Shown piece after piece: positions 41,842 through 46,301 of a DNA stretch of 46,301 nt; positions within the stretch are counted from its first letter, which is position 1; every line of letters begins with the position of its first letter. The DNA lies in NCBI GenBank assembly GCA_029781115.1, contig JAKOXG010000021.1, positions 1 through 46,301 of the forward strand, written 5' to 3'. The DNA is from Candidatus Cloacimonadota bacterium. Lineage in GTDB: Bacteria > Cloacimonadota > Cloacimonadia > Cloacimonadales > Cloacimonadaceae. The notes under the pieces were generated by a model that saw nothing but the letters and a program-made list of their open reading frames with translations, did not search any database and was not told the DNA's origin. The translations under genes and the position numbers were made by a program.

Positions 41842-42370
41842 CTAACACCTAAAACCTAACGCCTAACACCTGCGGCGCAGCCGCCCCATTCGTGTAATCC
41901 GTGGAAAACATCAAACTGCGTTTGATTGCGGCGGTTTGGCAACCTCCGGCTACAGGTGGGTCGCTATGGCAAGCGACCATACAGGGACGAGACTGTGGGA
42001 ATACCCTTTCTGTAGCTGGTCTTGCTTTTGCTCAGAGTATTCGCATCTCTAAACAAAGCGCAGTCCCTAACACCTAACACCTAACGCCTAACACCTAACA
42101 CCTAACACCTAAAACCTGCGGCGCAGCCGCCCCATTCGTGTAATTCGTGGAAAACATCAAACTGCGTTTGATTGCGGCGGTTTGGCAACCTCCGGCTACA
42201 GGTGGGTCGCTATGGCAAGCGACCATACAGGGACGAGACTGTGGGAATACCCTTTCTGTAGCTGGTCTTGCTTTTGTTCAGAGCATTCGCATCTCTAAAC
42301 AAAGCGCAGCCCCTAACACCTAAAACCTAACGCCTAAAACCTGCGGCGTAGCCGCTAACACCTAAAACCT
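41842..42370. repeat. Tandem ~240-bp composite units with heptad arrays
   Basis: Two tandem units (41872-42117 and 42118-42342) each begin with a GCGGC-GCA-GCCGC hairpin, then CATTCGTGTAAT, an ATCAAAC-TGC-GTTTGAT hairpin, GGCGGTTTGGCAACCTCCGG, the GGTCGCT/AGCGACC hairpin and CCCTTTCTGTAGCTGG. Each ends in CCTAACA/CCTAACG/CCTAAAA heptads. The heptad tracts differ in length (about 7 and 4 units). A partial third copy and more heptads run to 42370. 42371-42519 has no recognisable structure. Confidence 0.85.
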
Positions 42371-42519
42371 GCGGCGCAGCCGCCGCGCATCCCCATAGCC
42401 TGCCTTTTCTCATTTCTACTCAATTGACTTGCTATCCCTCTGAAATCCACCACGTTACCATCGGAACATGCGCATGTTAAAAAACTAACTATTGACTAAA
42501 CTATGCTACTTAAATAATC

Positions 42520-43785
42520 ATGTCCCTTATGAGTAAAACAGCGAATCGAGCCGTATCCTGGTTGGCTGGCAGGTATCTGCGTGGCCGGAATGCCCGCATT
42601 GTGAGCAAAAACCACTATCTCACGCTTGCGGGCATCACCCTCGGTGTGCTCGCCCTTCTTTGTGTGAGCAGCGTCATGAACGGCTTTAGAGAGGATATCG
42701 GCCTGCGCATCTCCGGCACCCTGAGCCAGATTCGCATGCGCAGCATGGACTCTGGTGGAATCAGCAACCCGGACAGCCTGATCAGCGTCTTGAAAGATTC
42801 CGGCATCGCCGCTTCTGCCGTGATTCGCAACGAGCTTTTGGCCAAAAAGGGAACCGTCGTTCTGCCCGCCTTTTGTTTTGGCATCGATGCAGACGATCAC
42901 AAGAGTGTTTCCATGGCTTTGAATCATTTGAGTGACAACGGCATGGGCTTGCGTCAGGGTCTCATTGCCGGCACCGCTTCGCAGCAGGCTTTGGATGCTG
43001 ACGGCATCATCCTGGCGGCGGGTTTGGCGGGCGGACTGGGACTCTATTTGGGCGATGAAATCCAGCTCATTTCACCGCGCTTCAATATCCCCACCGCCTT
43101 TGGCATGATCCCCAGGGTAAAGACCTTCAAGGTGATGGGCGTCTTTGAATCCGCCATGCCGGAATATCAGCAGAGTTACGCCTATGTGAGCTTGGAAAAT
43201 GCCAAGTTTTTCAGCGGCAAATCCACCGTGGATCAACTGGATCTGCGCGCCGGTGACTTTTCCCAAAGCGAAGCCCTGAGCAAAACCCTGCAAAAGAAGT
43301 TTCCCCAATATAAAGTAGAGCCCTGGAGCCGCTTTGATGCCAGCCTCTACAGCGCCATCCGCTTTGAAAAGATGCTGATGTTTACCATCATGCTGCTCAT
43401 GTATGTGATTGCCTCGTTCAACCTCACGGGCAACATGCTCAAGAGCATCGCCCAAAAGAAGAAGGAACTTGGTTTGCTCAAGGCCATCGGATTCAGGGAT
43501 AAAGACCTGAGCGGCCTGTTTCTCAGGCAATCTCTCTTTTTGAGCAGCTTCGGTATCCTGCTGGGGCTCGTGTTGGCCAGCCTGCTGCTCTGGTTGCAGA
43601 GCAACTATGGTTTCGTGAAGCTCGCCGCCGGAGATGATTTCACCGTCTTGCCCGTTAAGGTATTTTGGCAGGATTACGTTGTCGTGGTGATAGCCTCCTA
43701 TACGATCACCTTCTTGAGTGTGTTGCTGCCGCTGAGAAGGTTGCGCGAGGTGGATCCCATTGCCCTGATCAGGCAGCATACCTAA
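42520..43785 (+). CDS. LolC/LolE-type ABC transporter permease
   Basis: The 421-residue inner-membrane protein has the LolCE/FtsX layout: one N-terminal helix (~34-55, ending in SSVMNGFRED, the LolC/E hallmark), a large periplasmic MacB_PCD-like domain (~60-280) and three C-terminal helices (~288-310, 338-362, 385-405) with KKKELGLLKAIGF as the coupling loop. In proteobacteria such permeases release lipoproteins from the inner membrane with LolD. No ATPase gene is in the window. Start ATG 42520 or 42529 cannot be decided, as neither has a Shine-Dalgarno. It may instead belong to a MacB-like exporter. Confidence 0.82.
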   Translation: MSLMSKTANRAVSWLAGRYLRGRNARIVSKNHYLTLAGITLGVLALLCVSSVMNGFREDIGLRISGTLSQIRMRSMDSGGISNPDSLISVLKDSGIAASAVIRNELLAKKGTVVLPAFCFGIDADDHKSVSMALNHLSDNGMGLRQGLIAGTASQQALDADGIILAAGLAGGLGLYLGDEIQLISPRFNIPTAFGMIPRVKTFKVMGVFESAMPEYQQSYAYVSLENAKFFSGKSTVDQLDLRAGDFSQSEALSKTLQKKFPQYKVEPWSRFDASLYSAIRFEKMLMFTIMLLMYVIASFNLTGNMLKSIAQKKKELGLLKAIGFRDKDLSGLFLRQSLFLSSFGILLGLVLASLLLWLQSNYGFVKLAAGDDFTVLPVKVFWQDYVVVVIASYTITFLSVLLPLRRLREVDPIALIRQHT

Positions 43786-43798
43786 AGGAGAGAGGAAT

Positions 43799-44671
43799 AT
43801 GAAAACTCTCAACAAAGACTTTTCCATCGTCCACAGGATTTTGGCTGTGAATGATGAGCGGGCTGTGCAGGTGCTTTTACACCCCCAAAAACGTGAATAT
43901 GCGGCAACCACCCGCAAACTGATCAATTCCGCTTGGGAAGACGCCCGGCTCAATCCCCAATTGGACCTCGCCAACAACCTGGTTCCCAGCTATCAGGAAA
44001 GCAAGGTTGAGGATGGCAAGCTGCTGATCGAAGCTTGCGTCACCGATTACAAATCCTTTTACGGCACCAATGTCTGCAATATGGATCAGCTTCCCAAAAG
44101 TGAGCTGGCAGATGCTCTCGCCGTCTGCGGCGTAGTGGTATCCAAGGATGGAGCCATTCTCCTGGGCAAGCGCAGCGACAGGGTCGCCGAAGCTCAAGGC
44201 CACTGGCATGTGATTGGTGGCAATTTGGAGGTGAACCGCTCGGATTACAATTGGCGCAAAAAGTATGATGAGACGGAGTTTAGATGGTGGTTTCTCAGTG
44301 AGTTAAATCCCACCAAAAACCTGCTGCGCGAGATCGAGGAAGAGCTGGGTCTCACCAGCCGGCAGATCTCCAATGTCTACACCTTGGGCTTGGGCAAAAA
44401 CCTGCTCAACAACAAACCCGAAGTCCTGATGTTTGTGCAGACCAACGTCAGCTCGCAACGCCTGCGCGATTGCGCCACCCACGCCATCTTACACGGTGAA
44501 CACAGCAGCCTCATCACCTTGCCTTTTGAAGATGTGGGAGCCTTTGTCTCGGATTACCCCGTGGCTCCCATCGGTAAAGCAGCCCTGTTTGCCGCCCTGG
44601 GCTGGTATCATTGCCGGGAAAACTGGCCAAATGTAGAAATTGAGGAGCTGATTCAGCTGATAGGTTCATGA
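43799..44671 (+). CDS. NUDT22-like Nudix-fold hydrolase
   Basis: 290 residues. A Nudix helix is visible (LLREIEEELGL, R177-L185), preceded by GHWHVIGGNLE (135-144), but the usual 13-residue gap between the glycine and REUxEE is about 35 residues here, an insertion rich in Trp, Arg and acidic residues. The region TDYKSFYGTN (83-91) before the Nudix domain, and the general layout, recall eukaryotic NUDT22, a UDP-glucose/UDP-galactose pyrophosphatase; this comparison is from memory. It is probably cytoplasmic and cleaves a nucleoside-diphosphate sugar. AAAGGAGAGAGG lies just upstream, and the stop overlaps the rarA ATG (ATGA), so the two genes are coupled. Confidence 0.75.
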   Translation: MKTLNKDFSIVHRILAVNDERAVQVLLHPQKREYAATTRKLINSAWEDARLNPQLDLANNLVPSYQESKVEDGKLLIEACVTDYKSFYGTNVCNMDQLPKSELADALAVCGVVVSKDGAILLGKRSDRVAEAQGHWHVIGGNLEVNRSDYNWRKKYDETEFRWWFLSELNPTKNLLREIEEELGLTSRQISNVYTLGLGKNLLNNKPEVLMFVQTNVSSQRLRDCATHAILHGEHSSLITLPFEDVGAFVSDYPVAPIGKAALFAALGWYHCRENWPNVEIEELIQLIGS

Positions 44672-45975
44672 AAGACAAACAGACCAATCTTTTTGAAAGC
44701 GAAGAAAGCCGGGAGCGCAACGTGCCTCTGGCTGAGAAGTTACGTCCTAAGTCTTTGGACGAAATCCTGGGTCAGCCCAAGCTGATCAATCCGGATTCAC
44801 TGCTGCGGCAGATGATAGAAAGCGGCCGCTATCAATCCTTTATCCTCTGGGGGCCACCCGGCACCGGCAAAACCACCATCGCCCGCATCATCAAAGAAAG
44901 GGCAGAGCAGCCCTTTGTGCAGTTTTCCGCCGTGTTGGCTTCGATCACGGAAGTGAAAGCCATGATGAAAGATGCGGACTACCATCACCGCAAAGACGGC
45001 CGCGGCACTATCGTCTTTATCGACGAAATCCACCGCTTCAACAAATCCCAGCAGGACGCCTTTTTACCTTTTGTCGAGTCCGGTGCGGTCATCCTCATCG
45101 GTGCCACCACGGAAAACCCCTCTTTTGAGGTTATCCCCGCCCTGCTATCCCGAGCTCATGTCTTTGTGCTCAGCATGCTCTCGGAAGAAGAATTGAGCCA
45201 GATCGTGACCAAAGGCATGCGTGAACTCGAGCTCGAGGAAGACGAAGAGGTGAGCGGCTGGCTGGCTTCTCAAAGCGGAGGCGATGCACGCCGCGCCCTC
45301 AACTATCTGGAGCTGATCTCAGATTTCTTGAAGACAAACCCGCACCCCGGCATCAAAGAACTGGCGGGCATCCTGGAAAAGAAGACCCTCTTTTATGACA
45401 AAGGCAGGGAAGAGCACTACAACCTGATTTCCGCCCTCCACAAATCCCTGCGCGGCTCCGATCCCCAAGCGGCGCTTTATTGGCTGGCCAGAATGTTGGA
45501 AGGTGGGGAAGACCCGCGCTACATCGTGCGCAGGCTCATCCGCTTTGCCTCTGAGGATATCGGCTTGGCAGATCCCCAGGCACTCAGCCTCGCTATCGCC
45601 GCCAAAGACGCTTTGCTCTTCATCGGCATGCCGGAAGCCTCTGCCGCCCTCTCACAACTGGTGATCTACCTTGCCACCGCTCCCAAGAGCAATTCCGCTG
45701 ACGTCGCCTACTTCAAAGCGCGTGAGGATGCCATCAAGACCAGCCACTATGGCGTGCCCCTGCACATCCGCAATGCGCCCACCAAGCTGATGAAAGAGCT
45801 GGATTATGGCAAGGGCTATCAGTATGATCACGATTCAGAGCATCACTACAGCTACCAAAAGTATTTCCCGGAAAAGATGCCGGAAAAGACCTACTACGAA
45901 CCCGGGCAATTTGGCTTTGAGAAAGAGATCGCCAAACGGCTGAAATGGTGGAAGAGCCTGCGAGAGAAGCAGTAG
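44668..45975 (+). CDS. rarA: Replication-associated recombination protein RarA (MgsA)
   Basis: A 435-residue AAA+ ATPase of the clamp-loader-like RarA/WRNIP1 family, acting at stalled replication forks. Walker A is [10 protein letters not shown] (61-70), Walker [11 protein letters not shown] (115-124), sensor 1 GATTEN (145-150), and the arginine finger is in LLSRAHVF (159-166). The C-terminal part has the family's tetramer/helical region ([37 protein letters not shown]). The length is normal. It starts inside the Nudix gene stop. Confidence 0.95.
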   Translation: MKDKQTNLFESEESRERNVPLAEKLRPKSLDEILGQPKLINPDSLLRQMIESGRYQSFILWGPPGTGKTTIARIIKERAEQPFVQFSAVLASITEVKAMMKDADYHHRKDGRGTIVFIDEIHRFNKSQQDAFLPFVESGAVILIGATTENPSFEVIPALLSRAHVFVLSMLSEEELSQIVTKGMRELELEEDEEVSGWLASQSGGDARRALNYLELISDFLKTNPHPGIKELAGILEKKTLFYDKGREEHYNLISALHKSLRGSDPQAALYWLARMLEGGEDPRYIVRRLIRFASEDIGLADPQALSLAIAAKDALLFIGMPEASAALSQLVIYLATAPKSNSADVAYFKAREDAIKTSHYGVPLHIRNAPTKLMKELDYGKGYQYDHDSEHHYSYQKYFPEKMPEKTYYEPGQFGFEKEIAKRLKWWKSLREKQ

Positions 45976-46024
45976 CCAGCCTTGGGGAAATGTGTTACAA
46001 TAAAAACAGAACGGAGCCTTGAAG

Positions 46025-46301
46025 CTATTTCATCAGCACCATCTTATGGACTTGAGCTCTGCCAGCCATTTCAAGGCGCACAAAATAGACACCCGAGCTC
46101 ACAGCCACGCCCCTGTCATCCAAACCATCCCACAAGACACTATGATGACCTTTTGATATTGACCCGCCGTATAGCTCCTTTACTTTTTGGCCTTTGATAT
46201 TGAGTACAGACAATCGCACATTCCCCGCCTCCGGAGCGATGAACCCGATCGTGGTGCTTGGGTTGAAGGGATTAGGGTAATTGTTCAGGCCAAAATCTGC
46301 A
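46025..46301 (-). CDS. Sorting-tail protein, C-terminal fragment (runs off the right edge)
   Basis: The minus-strand frame is open from the window edge to the stop at 46025. The 91 residues are a complete sorting tail: NNYPNPFNPSTTIGFIAPEA, LNIKGQKVKELY, HHSVLWDGLDDRGVAVSSGV, KMVLMK. The main domain lies outside the window. It converges with rarA, whose stop is 49 bp away. Confidence 0.85.
   Translation of the reverse strand, partial: ADFGLNNYPNPFNPSTTIGFIAPEAGNVRLSVLNIKGQKVKELYGGSISKGHHSVLWDGLDDRGVAVSSGVYFVRLEMAGRAQVHKMVLMK

Noticed and set aside
1-46301. tRNA, rRNA, RNase P, SRP or tmRNA genes
   Set aside because: No recognisable cloverleaf or conserved core sequence was seen on reading either strand; this was by eye, not by covariance search.

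Overview
The window looks like a chromosomal segment of an anaerobic, Gram-negative-type bacterium of the FCB group, most probably a Cloacimonadota (WWE1)-like lineage. This is inference. It rests on many secreted proteins with a YPNPFNP...YNIKGQ... C-terminal sorting/FlgD-Ig-like tail, a trimeric electron-bifurcating [FeFe] hydrogenase under a Rex gene, and intergenic DNA built from dispersed palindromes. No rRNA, tRNA or CRISPR array was found.

Layout. 1-156 is the tail of an IS3-type transposase. 157-2067 is an array of REP-like hairpins that brackets a RAYT (REP-associated tyrosine transposase) gene. 2068-3369 (-) encodes a secreted BNR/Ycf48-like protein. 4306-12501 (-) is one tightly packed redox operon: rex, hydC, hydB, hydA, a small thioredoxin-like [2Fe-2S] protein, a PAS-containing sensory-type [FeFe] hydrogenase, and a SpoIIE/PP2C phosphatase. 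Gene junctions overlap or nearly touch. The bifurcating hydrogenase would couple oxidation of NADH plus reduced ferredoxin to H2, Rex would read NADH/NAD+, and the hydrogenase-like sensor plus phosphatase would read H2 or redox state and pass it on as protein dephosphorylation.

13288-14667 (+) is a secreted protein with a near-identical paralogue at 38389-39777; both carry the same roughly 245-nt structured upstream leader. 15586-22087 (+) is a cell-shape operon: mreB, mreC, mreD, mrdA (PBP2), rodA, a lipoprotein and dtd. 22456-28941 (+) encodes a 2161-residue multidomain secreted protein. 30248-41409 (+) is a cluster of secreted beta-helix, beta-propeller-like and FG-GAP proteins with sorting tails, one of them split by a frameshift in an 8-G tract. 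42520-45975 (+) holds a LolC/E-type permease, a NUDT22-like Nudix protein and rarA. The window closes with the 3' end of another sorting-tail protein on the minus strand.

The intergenic regions are the most unusual part. They are mosaics of a few hairpin words (GGTCGCT/AGCGACC, CGGCACTC/GAGTGCCG, CCGCTGCTC/GAGCAGCGG, GCGGC-GNA-GCCGC, ATCAARC/GYTTGAT), telomere-like heptads (CCTAACA/CCTAAAA) and larger composite units of 120-250 bp. With the RAYT gene they suggest an active or recently active REP-dispersal system. Another candidate for something undescribed is the duplicated structured leader.
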